DNA of 48,311 nucleotides from an uncultured Truepera sp. (GCA_902806425.1 CADCWP010000316.1:1-48311); one strand, 5' to 3'. Numbered from the stretch's first letter, positions 35,642 through 46,453 are shown. Notes: generated from the letters alone by a model not told the origin. Numbers and translations: made by a program.

Positions 35642-35711
35642 GATTTGGAAAGTAAACTTTGAAATCGCTCTCGGTAAGTTTCGTAGGAATTAGCAAACGG
35701 GTCCATAGAAG

Positions 35712-35717
35712 ATTATA
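35712..35717 (-). promoter_or_regulatory. leaderless promoter -10 of the split partner gene
   Basis: TATAAT on the minus strand ends five bases before ATG 35706. It is a perfect -10 consensus without a ribosome site downstream. It now drives only a truncated reading frame that ends in the IS. Confidence 0.55.
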
Positions 35718-35754
35718 GACAGGAGCTTTGACTGAAGAGGTTAAACGCTTGACC

Positions 35755-35760
35755 TATAAT
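35755..35760 (+). promoter_or_regulatory. leaderless promoter -10 of moaC
   Basis: TATAAT (35755-35760) ends six bases before ATG 35767 and no ribosome site is present. TTGACT lies 21 bases upstream, too far for a standard -35. With the divergent TATAAT at 35712-35717 it forms a compact divergent pair. Confidence 0.6.
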
Positions 35761-35766
35761 TACTCT

Positions 35767-36225
35767 ATGACCCACTTTGAAAACGGCAAAGCCGTCATGG
35801 TTGACGTGTCGGAAAAAGCTGACACGTTCCGTGAGGCGACGGCGCGCTCGAGCGTCCTCCTCACCCCTGAGGTTTTAGCGGCGCTGAACGCTGGCCCTGA
35901 AAAGGGCGACCCTATCGCAGTCGCCGAACTCGCGGGCATCATGGCCGCTAAACGCACGAGTGAACTCATACCGCTCTGTCACCCATTGCCGCTCACCAAG
36001 GTCTCGGTGCGGGGTGAACTTGACGAAGCCTCGGCGCAGGTTCACTTCACCGCGACCTGCCGCGTGACCGGCAAGACGGGCGTCGAGATGGAGGCGTTAG
36101 TCGCCGCGAGCGTCGCCGCCCTGACGCTCTACGACATGCTTAAAGCACACGGCAAGGGGATGGTGATTCAGGACGTTCGGCTTCTCAGCAAGACCGGCGG
36201 CAAGTCGGGCAGTTGGACAGGCTAG
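35767..36225 (+). CDS. moaC: cyclic pyranopterin monophosphate synthase MoaC
   Basis: The 152-residue enzyme acts with MoaA in the first step of molybdenum cofactor synthesis. It has [41 protein letters not shown] with the conserved His, [30 protein letters not shown] and the late Lys-rich segment [23 protein letters not shown] 35767 is chosen because [17 protein letters not shown] is the normal family start; the longer frame from 35728 covers the promoter. No other molybdenum cofactor gene is in the window. Confidence 0.94.
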   Translation: MTHFENGKAVMVDVSEKADTFREATARSSVLLTPEVLAALNAGPEKGDPIAVAELAGIMAAKRTSELIPLCHPLPLTKVSVRGELDEASAQVHFTATCRVTGKTGVEMEALVAASVAALTLYDMLKAHGKGMVIQDVRLLSKTGGKSGSWTG

Positions 36226-36226
36226 G

Positions 36227-36673
36227 GTGGCGACGCTGACGTTTGCCCGCCCGCTGAGCCCGGACGACCAAGAGGCGCTCGAGCCCCTAGACGCAAGCTA
36301 CGCCGAGCACTTCGGTTTGGAACCCGTGCTCACGAAAAGCAGCGTCAGCTTCTACGTCCGTACCGGGCACGCCTTTGTCGCGGAACGTGAGGGCGAAACG
36401 GTCGGCTTCGTCCTCGCTCAAGCCGTCTGGAACGGAACGCGGCCCACCGTCTATGTAAACCGTTTGAGCGTGTCCGATGTGACCGATTCCGGAGCGCGTG
36501 AAGCGCTTTTAGAGGCCGTCACCAAGAGCGCCTACGACGCCGCCGTGTACGACTTGCAGGTACAGGTGCCGGAAGCCGACGACGGTGCGGCTCGGGCGCT
36601 CGCCGCCAAAAGTTACGCGCTCACGCCCGAGCGCGTCTACGGGCGGGTGCTGGGCTCGAGGGGCCGCAGGTGA
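36227..36673 (+). CDS. DUF1999 acetyltransferase-like protein
   Basis: The 148-residue protein resembles the GNAT-fold DUF1999 family that is found mostly in Deinococcus-Thermus. It has LTFARPLSPDDQEALEPLD, an AFVAEREGETVGFVLAQAVWNGTRPTVYVNRLSV core (the central strand region of GNAT folds) and a C-terminal YALTPERVYGRVLG. A standard acetyl-CoA loop (Q/R-x-x-G-x-G/A) is not evident, so activity is uncertain. GTG 36227 starts two bases after the moaC stop; the next gene overlaps by four bases. Confidence 0.75.
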   Translation: MATLTFARPLSPDDQEALEPLDASYAEHFGLEPVLTKSSVSFYVRTGHAFVAEREGETVGFVLAQAVWNGTRPTVYVNRLSVSDVTDSGAREALLEAVTKSAYDAAVYDLQVQVPEADDGAARALAAKSYALTPERVYGRVLGSRGRR

Positions 36674-37017
36674 GGGGGGCCAACACCTACATCGGCGTCT
36701 ACCAGGCACGCCTCGAGATGCCCTGGGTGGGGTCCCTCAAAGAGAAGCGGGCGCTTGTAAAACCCGTGGTCGAACGGCTCAAGGTGCGCTTTGCGGTGGC
36801 GGTGGCCCGTCTCGACGGGCTGAATGAGCACAGCTGGGAGACGCTCGGCGTCACGGCCATCAGCAGCGACCGGGTGGGGCTCGAAGGACTTTTGCACAAG
36901 GTCGAAGCGTTCGTCGTGGCGGGAGGCGAGTACCGCGTCACCGCGAGCAGTTTAGACATTGAGGTGTGGGAGCCGCTCTCGCGCTCGGGTCCTGTTACGG
37001 GTTTTTCACAGCTTTAG
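36670..37017 (+). CDS. DUF503 family protein (YlxP-like)
   Basis: The 115-residue protein matches DUF503: YIGVYQARLEMPWVGSLKEKRALVKPVVERLKVRFAVAVARLDGLNEHSWETLGV, then a beta strand end (ASSLDIEVWEP). Members such as YlxP are small proteins of uncertain function, in some genomes near ribosome maturation genes. GTG 36670 overlaps the upstream stop in GTGA. It is the last gene of the moaC group. Confidence 0.85.
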   Translation: MRGANTYIGVYQARLEMPWVGSLKEKRALVKPVVERLKVRFAVAVARLDGLNEHSWETLGVTAISSDRVGLEGLLHKVEAFVVAGGEYRVTASSLDIEVWEPLSRSGPVTGFSQL

Positions 37018-37034
37018 GGTAAGATTGCCGCACA

Positions 37035-37115
37035 TATAGCAGGTATCATCTGGTTTGAGCCAAAATCAGCCTACGCTAAACTACCTGCAACGTACTTTAG
37101 GTGATGATAGCTGCG
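37035..37115. repeat. diverged intergenic repeat, copy A
   Basis: This stretch shares TATAGCAGGTA, CTGGTTT and CGTACTTT with 41777-41860, in the same order. The distance between the second and third blocks is 34 bases in both. TATCATC (37044-37050) and GATGATA (37103-37109) can pair, so it may form a hairpin. It sits in the leader region of the Asp23 gene. Confidence 0.5.
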
Positions 37116-37185
37116 TTCCACCGGCTCAGTATCTATGAAAAACGCTATAGTAGCCCAAGCAACCCACTTGGCCTCAGGGAGAGAC

Positions 37186-37614
37186 ATGGCAGATAAAACG
37201 CGGTCTGAAGTGCCTAAAGAGGTGCCCTCGAAAGTTCCCCAGAAGGGTCGCGGCGCGCCGCTCCAAACGAAAGACCGCGTTACGGTCACCGACGAGGCGC
37301 TCGCCACCCTTATCGGCCTCGCCGCGCACGAGGTTCCCGGCATCATCGGGATGTCCCCGGCAAACCTCCGCGAGGGTATCAAACGCATTCTCGGCGCGCA
37401 ACAGGCCGACGAAGGGGTCGAGATTTCGCGCAGCGCCGAGGGTGACGAAAGGGCGGCCGTCGACCTCTACGTCGCGGTCGCCTACGGCGTCAACATTCCG
37501 GCGGTCGCCGAGTCGGTCCGCGAGCGGGTGCTCTACGCCGCCAAGACATTCGCCGGGGTCGTGATCACGCGGGTCGGCGTTCACGTCGCGGGGGTGGGCC
37601 GTGCTGGACGTTAA
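37186..37614 (+). CDS. Asp23/Gls24 family protein
   Basis: The 142-residue protein has a basic, disordered start (MADKTRSEVPKEVPSK) and an Asp23 domain with VTVTDEALATLIGLAAHEVPGIIGM, VDLYVAVAYGVNIPAVAESVRERV and a final VGVHVAGV. Homologues (YloU) sit beside fatty acid kinase genes and are linked to envelope or lipid metabolism. ATG 37186 has GGGAGAG upstream; the longer frame to 37135 crosses the promoter-like TATAGT at 37146. It overlaps the FakA-like gene by 14 bases. Confidence 0.85.
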   Translation: MADKTRSEVPKEVPSKVPQKGRGAPLQTKDRVTVTDEALATLIGLAAHEVPGIIGMSPANLREGIKRILGAQQADEGVEISRSAEGDERAAVDLYVAVAYGVNIPAVAESVRERVLYAAKTFAGVVITRVGVHVAGVGRAGR

Positions 37615-39202
37615 GGCCGATCACGTCCGGCTCGAGGCCCGCGATCTCGCCACCGCTTTCGCCTTTGCGACCGACTGGCTCGGCGTCTACGTCGACGAGG
37701 TCAACGCGCTCAACGTCTATCCCGTTCCCGACGGCGACACCGGTACCAACATGCACCTCACCATGCAGTCGGTGCGGCGGCAGCTCAGCGACGAGCGTCC
37801 CAAAACGATGGCGGCCCTTGCCCACGCGCTCTCGTACGGGTCGCTCCTAGGCGCGCGCGGCAACTCGGGCGTCATCTTAAGTCAGGTGCTCAAGGGTTTT
37901 TCGGAATCCATCAAGGGCCAGAGCACGCTCGGCGCGAAAGCGGTGATCGAGGCCCTTAAGAGCGCCTCTAAAAGCGCCTACGCCGCCGTCATGAAACCGG
38001 TTGAAGGAACCATCCTGACGGTCGTTCGCTCCGCCGCCGAAGGGGCCGAAAAGGCGGCCTCGGGCTCCCCCTTGGACGTCCTCCGCGACGCCTGGAAAGC
38101 GGGCGACGACGCCCTGAAAAAGACGCCCGAGATGCTCCCGCTGCTCAAGCAGGCGGGCGTCGTTGACTCCGGCGGGTTGGGTTTTTTGCGCGTTTTAGAG
38201 GGCATCATCGCCTCGTTTGAAGGCCGTGATCTGCCGCCGCCGCCGAACGTCACCGCGCGCGCGCAAGAGGGTTTTGAAGAGCAGGAATTCGGCTTCTGCA
38301 CCGAGTTCTTGCTCTCTAATGTGACGGTGCCTACCAAGGAGATTCAGGAGCAGGTCAAGGCGTACGGCGACTCGCTTTTAGTCGTCGGCGCGGAGGGCTT
38401 TGTAAAGGGGCACATCCACACCGAAGAACCCGAACAGCTCTTGGCCCTCGTCGCCCGCTACGGCACCATGGTGCGCTCCAAAGTCGAGGACATGAGCGAG
38501 CAGCACCAGGAGATTTTAGCAGGTGCGAACCTGAGCGAGGTCGCGCCGCCCAAAACGGCCTTGGTCGCGGTCAGCGCGGGCTTCGGCGTCACCAAGGTGT
38601 TTCGGAGTCTCGGCGCGCGCGTCGTCGGGGGTGGGCAGACGAACAACCCGAGCGTGCAGGACATCGCCGACGCGGTGAGAAGCGTCGGCGCGCTGGATGT
38701 CATCATCATGCCCAACAACAAAAACATCATCATGGCTGCCGAGCGGGTCGCCGAGCTGGTTCCGGAAAAACGGGTGTGGGTCCTCCCGACCCGCACGCTG
38801 GGGCAGGGGTTGGCGGCGGCAGTTCTTTTCAGCGAAAGTGGTGACGTGAGCGCGCTGTTCGCGGAGATGCAGGGAGCCGCCGAGCACGCCTGCACCCTGG
38901 AGGTCACGACCGCAAGCCGCACGGCAGCAGTGGACGGGGTCGCGGTCAGCGAAGGCGATTTTATCGGCCTTAAGGACGGTAAACTTATGGTCGCCGCCGA
39001 CTTGCCCGAGGGGTGCTTGACGGAGCTTGTGGAGCCTGTTGCCGGAGACTATGAGATTGGCGCACTGTTCTATAGCGCTGCGATAGGCCGGGAGCGGGCG
39101 GAGGCGCTGCACGGCGCGCTCACGGCGCGTTTTGCGGGCTTAGAGCTCGAGCTTCACCCCGGCAGCCCCGACCTGTACGCGTTCGTGCTGGCGCTCGAGT
39201 AG
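37601..39202 (+). CDS. fakA: fatty acid kinase subunit FakA-like (DhaL/DegV-type)
   Basis: The 533-residue protein joins a DhaL-type kinase domain to a DegV-like C-terminal part, the FakA/YloV layout. The kinase domain shows NVYPVPDGDTGTNMHLTM with the metal-binding Asp trio and YGSLLGARGNSGVILSQVLKGF; the middle linker and FGFCTEFLLSN follow. The C-terminal domain has IIMPNNKNIIMAAERVAEL. FakA phosphorylates fatty acids presented by FakB; no FakB gene is in the window. Start is GTG 37601. The adjacency of Asp23 and FakA is conserved in many bacteria. Confidence 0.9.
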   Translation: MLDVKADHVRLEARDLATAFAFATDWLGVYVDEVNALNVYPVPDGDTGTNMHLTMQSVRRQLSDERPKTMAALAHALSYGSLLGARGNSGVILSQVLKGFSESIKGQSTLGAKAVIEALKSASKSAYAAVMKPVEGTILTVVRSAAEGAEKAASGSPLDVLRDAWKAGDDALKKTPEMLPLLKQAGVVDSGGLGFLRVLEGIIASFEGRDLPPPPNVTARAQEGFEEQEFGFCTEFLLSNVTVPTKEIQEQVKAYGDSLLVVGAEGFVKGHIHTEEPEQLLALVARYGTMVRSKVEDMSEQHQEILAGANLSEVAPPKTALVAVSAGFGVTKVFRSLGARVVGGGQTNNPSVQDIADAVRSVGALDVIIMPNNKNIIMAAERVAELVPEKRVWVLPTRTLGQGLAAAVLFSESGDVSALFAEMQGAAEHACTLEVTTASRTAAVDGVAVSEGDFIGLKDGKLMVAADLPEGCLTELVEPVAGDYEIGALFYSAAIGRERAEALHGALTARFAGLELELHPGSPDLYAFVLALE

Positions 39203-39272
39203 GCCGGTGCGTCGCCGTGTGGGCCTCACCCGCTCTTCAACCCCTTCACACACGCCCGCAGCTTCTGTAAGC

Positions 39273-39278
39273 TAGACT
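39273..39278 (+). promoter_or_regulatory. leaderless promoter -10 of the secreted 313-residue protein
   Basis: TAGACT (39273-39278) ends six bases before ATG 39285 and no ribosome site is present. The -35 is unclear. Confidence 0.45.
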
Positions 39279-39284
39279 CGCCAA

Positions 39285-40226
39285 ATGATCAGGCGTTCTC
39301 TAGCCCTCCTGGTGCTGACCCTGCTTTTCAGCACCTTAGCTAGCACTGGGCTCGCGCAGCGCTGCTACGATGAAGTTCGCGCGGGGCTGAGTATCAATGA
39401 GCTGTCGCAACCGGCAACCGGGCGCAGCGCAGCGCGGCTCTTTAGGCGCGCCGTCGAGCTGCTCGAGCCCTCGCTGCCGCCCTTGCAACGGGTCGTCGAC
39501 CTGCCCGTCACCGCCGACGACCCTGACCGCGAGGCGTTTTCATACCTCGCTGACCGCCAACTTCTAGAACCGATGTGGCTGCCCGGGGAGTTCTCCGCCG
39601 ACGCCTGGCACGCCGCCCTGAGCAAAGTCGCGGGGTGGTACGCGCTGCCGGTCCCGGTCTTAGACGAGACCCGGCCCTCGAATAACGAGCTGTTAGATTC
39701 CTTTGCGCCCATTTTCGACGCCGCCGGGGAGGTGCTGAACCCGGTTGCGCTCTTTGCCTTCGACCCGGCGGCGGACCAGCGCATCGCGTTTTGGGCGACG
39801 CTGCGTAACGGGGTCTACCCGCGCATGATCGTGGTGCGCCCACCCGGTGAGCCCATAGACGTGCAGGGCGACACCGCCGGGGCGCTCGCGCACCTCGGCG
39901 ACTGCGTGGTGACGCCCCAAAACTACGTCTATACGCGGGCCGATACCGCCGAGCGGCTTTTTCTGGCAACCAACGAGTCGCGGATGGTGCTGCTCGAAAC
40001 CGTGCCGCCTTCGCCGCAATTATTGCTCGAGGCTCCTGTCGGTCAGGAGGCGTCGTACCTGACCTTTACGGCCCCGGAGGTCGCTGACAAGGTGCGGTAT
40101 ACGGCGCTGTTTCTAGGACCGAGCGTGGGATTTGGGGCGCTGCTACGGCTGTTGCCCCAGCTCCGTACAAACATGAGCCCGCAGGAGATCGTGTCCTTTC
40201 TGAACGGCGCGCGTAACGGGCTTTAA
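39285..40226 (+). CDS. secreted protein of unknown function
   Basis: The 313-residue protein has a clean signal peptide (LALLVLTLLFSTLASTGLAQ). I do not recognise a domain in the remainder. It is mixed alpha/beta with the notable phrases RRAVELLEPSLPPLQRVVDL, LNPVALFAFDPAADQRIAFW, GDTAGALAHLGDCVVTPQNY and a helical end SPQEIVSFLNGARNG. It has three cysteines, two in the mature part, so a disulfide is possible. It is monocistronic with a leaderless-type start. No function is proposed. Confidence 0.8.
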   Translation: MIRRSLALLVLTLLFSTLASTGLAQRCYDEVRAGLSINELSQPATGRSAARLFRRAVELLEPSLPPLQRVVDLPVTADDPDREAFSYLADRQLLEPMWLPGEFSADAWHAALSKVAGWYALPVPVLDETRPSNNELLDSFAPIFDAAGEVLNPVALFAFDPAADQRIAFWATLRNGVYPRMIVVRPPGEPIDVQGDTAGALAHLGDCVVTPQNYVYTRADTAERLFLATNESRMVLLETVPPSPQLLLEAPVGQEASYLTFTAPEVADKVRYTALFLGPSVGFGALLRLLPQLRTNMSPQEIVSFLNGARNGL

Positions 40227-40434
40227 GGTCTGCGCTCCCTTACCGACAGTTATCATGGCCAGTGCTCTGCGAGGCCGTGATGACGGGTAGGGGTTTGTAT
40301 CGTGAACCGGACGGTACTCTAAAAGTCCATTGAGAAAATCTTGCGGCCTAATCGGTGGTTGCTTATTGGGCTTTGCTCGTAGCGCGAAGTGATTGCAGGG
40401 CACTACGAGGGTTTGACCGGGCGGGTTGCTCCAC

Positions 40435-41310
40435 TCATCCCAGCGCGGCGCTGATGGCACCGTTCATCTCCACGGCGGCTTCACGTGCCCGCTCGGCGAA
40501 GTCGGCCCCCTGAGTTACGTAGGTCAGCGCGCGGCTCGAGCTGACCACCGCCCCCAGCCCCTCCTCGTCGAACGCCGCCGCGACGTCCTCGGCCCCGCCG
40601 CCCTGCGCCCCGTACCCCGGCACAAGCAGCACGCTGTAGGGAAGACGTTCGCGTAGAGCCTTCAAAGCGTCCGGATGTGTCGCTCCCACAACCGCCCCGA
40701 CCGGCGCGTATCCGGACCCGCCCCGGTGCGGCCCGGCGAGGCGGGTGACGAGGTCGGCTACGTGTTCAAACAGCTGCGCTCCGCCCTCGAGCTTTACATC
40801 TTGGACGTCCCCACCGCCCGGATTCGACGTTTTGACCAAGACGAATAGACCACGGTCGGCCCTCACCGCTTGGGTGACGAACGGCTCCAGGCTGTCCGCG
40901 CCCAGATACGGGTTTATGGTCAGTGCGTCCGACGCGAAAACCCCTCCCGCCAGATAGCTCCGCGCGTAAGCCTCCGCGCTCACACCGATGTCACCGCGTT
41001 TGGCGTCTAAAATGACCGGGATGCCCCGCGCCCGCACGTCGGCGGTAAGCTGCGCGAGCGCGATGAGTCCGGGGATACCGAGTGCCTCGAAAAAGGCCGA
41101 CTGAAGTTTGTAGCAGGCCACGACGCCCTGCGTCGCCTGAATAATGGCCTGAAAGTAGTAGACGACCGCCCGGGCGACCTGTGCGGGATCGCCGTTAAAA
41201 CGCTCCGGGTGCGTCGAGGGGTGCCCTTCGGGGCGCGGGTCGATACCTAGGCAGATGCGTGAGTCCGTCGTCCGGATGCGGCTGAAAAGTCTGTCGGCAA
41301 ACGTTGGCAT
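40435..41310 (-). CDS. pyrF: orotidine 5'-phosphate decarboxylase PyrF (type 2)
   Basis: The 291-residue enzyme converts OMP to UMP. It has CLGIDPRP with the first Asp, the catalytic VILDAKRGDIGVSAEAYA (Asp-x-Lys-x-x-Asp), ALTINPYLGADSLEPF, FVLVKTSNPGGGD and the phosphate loop LLVPGYGAQGG. The length and N-terminus mark the longer type 2 form. ATG 41310 is preceded at six bases by TAGCCT, a weak leaderless-type box. No other pyrimidine gene is beside it. Confidence 0.94.
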   Translation of the reverse strand: MPTFADRLFSRIRTTDSRICLGIDPRPEGHPSTHPERFNGDPAQVARAVVYYFQAIIQATQGVVACYKLQSAFFEALGIPGLIALAQLTADVRARGIPVILDAKRGDIGVSAEAYARSYLAGGVFASDALTINPYLGADSLEPFVTQAVRADRGLFVLVKTSNPGGGDVQDVKLEGGAQLFEHVADLVTRLAGPHRGGSGYAPVGAVVGATHPDALKALRERLPYSVLLVPGYGAQGGGAEDVAAAFDEEGLGAVVSSSRALTYVTQGADFAERAREAAVEMNGAISAALG

Positions 41311-41404
41311 GAGGCTAGGCTAACAGATACGTTCCGCCGCCGAGGCAGGCGTTTTGTCCCTGTCGCAACCTAGGGTTAGCTGGTAATTTGAAGCGGAGGT
41401 TCAG

Positions 41405-41707
41405 ATGGTGTCAACTCATATTGGGCGAATGCGCCTGATCAGCCTCATCGAAGGGGTGTCGTTTTTGGTCCTGCTGGGCGTCGCCATGCCGCTCAAGTAT
41501 CTGGCCGGGGTGCCGGAGGTCGTTACCGTGGTAGGCGCGGCGCACGGCGTTCTTTTCATCCTCTACGCGCTGGCGGCGGCTGCACTGACCCTGGCGCTGA
41601 GATGGTCGCCGCTCTGGTTTATCGGGGCGATGGTGGCGTCGGTGGTTCCGTTCGGCACCTTTTACCTGGACGCGCGGCTTAAAAAGGTTCAGGCCGGAGC
41701 AACTTAG
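41405..41707 (+). CDS. DUF3817 family membrane protein
   Basis: The 100-residue protein has three hydrophobic helices: LISLIEGVSFLVLLGVAMPLKYLAG, GAAHGVLFILYALAAAALTL and FIGAMVASVVPFGTFYLDARL. SLIEGVSF and GAAHGVLF are the DUF3817 hallmarks. The function is unknown. GCGGAGGTT precedes ATG 41405. Confidence 0.85.
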   Translation: MVSTHIGRMRLISLIEGVSFLVLLGVAMPLKYLAGVPEVVTVVGAAHGVLFILYALAAAALTLALRWSPLWFIGAMVASVVPFGTFYLDARLKKVQAGAT

Positions 41708-41776
41708 TTTGCTCTAACTTAATTCCAGCCAATAGGGGTTTGCGGCGCTCGAGAGCTGCGGCGGCTTCTCGCTACC

Positions 41777-41860
41777 TATAGCAGGTAATACCCTGGTTTT
41801 AGATGCAATCGGTTTGTAAAGCCCCGACTGCCACGTACTTTCAGGGATGGAATCCAGCTG
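41777..41860. repeat. diverged intergenic repeat, copy B
   Basis: This is the second copy of the repeat at 37035-37115, with TATAGCAGGTA, CTGGTTT and CGTACTTT in the same order. CCCTG (41791-41795) and CAGGG (41842-41846) can pair, and TACCT/AGGTA (41773-41777 and 41783-41787) form a small hairpin at the start. It lies in the gap between two convergent genes. Confidence 0.5.
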
Positions 41861-41929
41861 TCTACAGGTGGGTCCGGCTCAGGATGATGTGGAGCTGCCA
41901 ACAAACTAATCTGGCGTGCGAAAAATTCT

Positions 41930-42703
41930 TTACCCGCGTTTACGGGCCGACACGAGTACGCTTTCGTAAAGCCGTTCGACCTCGACCCCGTGCGCGTCGA
42001 TAATTCCGGCTATCTCGGCCAGGAAGTGCGCCCTAGCCTCTGCCGTTAGTGCCTGCACGTTACTGTATGTCAGGAGCAGGTCGAGATAACGCGCTTTGCT
42101 GTAGCGGTAGCTCCACGCAAAGCGCGATGTAGGGAGACTCTCGAAAAAGGGCGAGGCTGCAAGGGCGCTGCTAAACCGGTCCGGTGCAAAGTCAGGTACT
42201 GGACGCTTAAGCTCCAAAGGGTTTTCAAAACGCCTATGGATAGGATCGGTGGCCCTGTAAAAAGCCGTGTCCTGCGAACGCTCCTGATGCCAAGCCAGGA
42301 GCAGCGCCCCACCCGAACGCAGAAGCGACGCGGCGTGCGCGAGTCCGGTTTCCGGCGCAATCCAGTGAAACCCCTGCACCGAGACGAGCGCGTCGAAGGG
42401 CGTGTCCGAACGGTAATCTTCAAACGCGACTGTCTGAACAGTGACGTTCGGATGGTGGGCCAGGTTGGAGCGGGCAAGCTCGGCGAGCGCGGGGCCAAGC
42501 TCGAGCGCGTGAACCCGCAGGCCAGCCTGAGCGAGGGGAAGGGTGGCCTGACCCGTACCGCAGCCGACCTCTAAAACGCGTTCGCCGGGTCGAAGGTCTC
42601 TAAGCATAGCGTCCAGCATGGCTTTGGGCGGTGCAGGCCGGGCGCGCCCGTAGCGCGCGGCCTCCCGGTCGAAGGTCGCTCTCAGCGTCAGGTCGTTGTC
42701 CAC
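41930..42703 (-). CDS. class I SAM-dependent methyltransferase
   Basis: The 257-residue protein has the SAM-binding motif RVLEVGCGTGQATLPLAQAG (about residues 42-61), the acidic VHALELGPALAELAR, and FDALVSVQGFHWIAPETG with motif IV and the HWI phrase typical of small-molecule methyltransferases of the UbiE/Tam-like group. The C-terminal half (YRYSKARYLDLLLTYSNVQAL) is a substrate cap. The substrate is unknown. GTG 42703 has AAAAGGTG upstream. Confidence 0.87.
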   Translation of the reverse strand: MDNDLTLRATFDREAARYGRARPAPPKAMLDAMLRDLRPGERVLEVGCGTGQATLPLAQAGLRVHALELGPALAELARSNLAHHPNVTVQTVAFEDYRSDTPFDALVSVQGFHWIAPETGLAHAASLLRSGGALLLAWHQERSQDTAFYRATDPIHRRFENPLELKRPVPDFAPDRFSSALAASPFFESLPTSRFAWSYRYSKARYLDLLLTYSNVQALTAEARAHFLAEIAGIIDAHGVEVERLYESVLVSARKRG

Positions 42704-42744
42704 GCACCTTTTGTAACATGTAGGTGTAACGCCTAAACAGCACG

Positions 42745-42770
42745 AAAAAGGGCCGGATATAAACCGGCCC
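42745..42770 (-). terminator. rho-independent terminator of secA
   Basis: GGGCCGG and CCGGCCC (42750-42756 and 42764-42770) form a seven-base stem with a seven-base loop. On the minus strand it is followed by a T run (42745-42749). It lies 20 bases after the secA stop. Confidence 0.85.
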
Positions 42771-42789
42771 TAATCTGATTGCGTAACCC

Positions 42790-45732
<2,943 letters not shown>

Positions 45733-45759
45733 GCCGTCTCCTTCTAGGCAGAAAAACCT

Positions 45760-45780
45760 GATAAACGTTCCCAGCTTATC
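45760..45780. other. short inverted repeat upstream of secA
   Basis: GATAA (45760-45764) and TTATC (45776-45780) are inverted, 11 bases apart, 28 bases before the secA start. It could be an operator or chance. No secM-like leader peptide was seen. Confidence 0.25.
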
Positions 45781-45952
45781 ACGTGACCCTAAAGAGACCC
45801 CGAAAGGGCCGACTTAAGCCTCTTCACATCTTGCGTTCAGATTCTGCGTTGCAGATTGCCCCCGCTTTTCTCAGACAGTTTGACTCTAGGCCCGAACCGA
45901 CCTAAATGCAGTGAGGTCTTTGCTACCTGATACAGATAAAAAATGCGACCCT

Positions 45953-46453
45953 TCATCCTTGCTTGATAAATGTCAGCGTGTTGCTGCCGTACACGCGCCT
46001 GTCGCCTACAAGCTCGAGCGTGGTCGGATGCTGAAAGATGTACACCGAAGCGACCTCGGCCTCTAGAATCGTTCCGAAAACCTTTTCGAGTTTGAGCGGA
46101 TAGGGTGGCGCTGCAAAAACGACGTCAAAGGCTCGCGGGTGCCCCTTTGCGTAGGCGAGCGCGTCGCCTTGAACGACCACGGTGTCCAGATGGAGCGCGT
46201 GCGCGTTTTTGCGGATGACCGCCGCAGCTTCTTTCGAGAGATCGACGCAGGTCGCGCGCCAGCCGCGCGAGGCAGCCTCGAGGCCCACCGCGCCCGAGCC
46301 GCTGTAGAGGTCTAAAAATGTTCCTCTGGGCCGAAAGCCGATGATGTTAAACAGCGCCTCACGCAGACGGCTCGGGCTCGGACGGGTGCCGCTTCTGGGA
46401 ACGTCTAAGCTGCGCCCTTTGGCCGTCCCGCCGATGATGCGTGGTCTACTCAT
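45953..46453 (-). CDS. rsmD: RsmD-family 16S rRNA methyltransferase with altered motif IV
   Basis: The 166-residue protein matches RsmD, which methylates N2 of G966 in 16S rRNA. It starts RIIGGTAKGRSLDVP, has the LREALFNIIGF segment, the SAM-binding LDLYSGSGAVGLEAASRGW and the Asp of ATCVDLSKEA. The catalytic motif IV, normally D/N-P-P-Y, reads FAAPPYP here: the first residue is Ala (codon GCG). ATG 46453 is chosen over a GTG two codons earlier. The identity is clear; activity is in doubt. Confidence 0.88.
   Translation of the reverse strand: MSRPRIIGGTAKGRSLDVPRSGTRPSPSRLREALFNIIGFRPRGTFLDLYSGSGAVGLEAASRGWRATCVDLSKEAAAVIRKNAHALHLDTVVVQGDALAYAKGHPRAFDVVFAAPPYPLKLEKVFGTILEAEVASVYIFQHPTTLELVGDRRVYGSNTLTFIKQG

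Larger units (their letters stand above)
34350..35706 (-). pseudogene. partner gene of the PIN toxin, split by the IS element
   Basis: The 3' part (34771-34350) codes a helical, acidic protein with no recognised family. The 5' part lies beyond the IS: ATG 35706 to 35646 gives MDPFANSYETYRERFQSLLS. Taking out 34772-35641 and one copy of the four-base duplication joins them in frame (LLSKSTYDERFEEALEIW) and restores 161 codons including the stop. The N-terminus has its own leaderless TATAAT box. Position directly before the PIN gene suggests an antitoxin, but it does not resemble a known antitoxin family. A TTG at 34700 might still express a 116-residue fragment. Confidence 0.8.

Noticed and set aside
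41803-42003. 66-codon open frame between DUF3817 and the methyltransferase gene
   Set aside because: It begins inside the intergenic repeat, overlaps the opposite gene, and its composition (Trp, Cys and Arg rich) is not protein-like for this genome.
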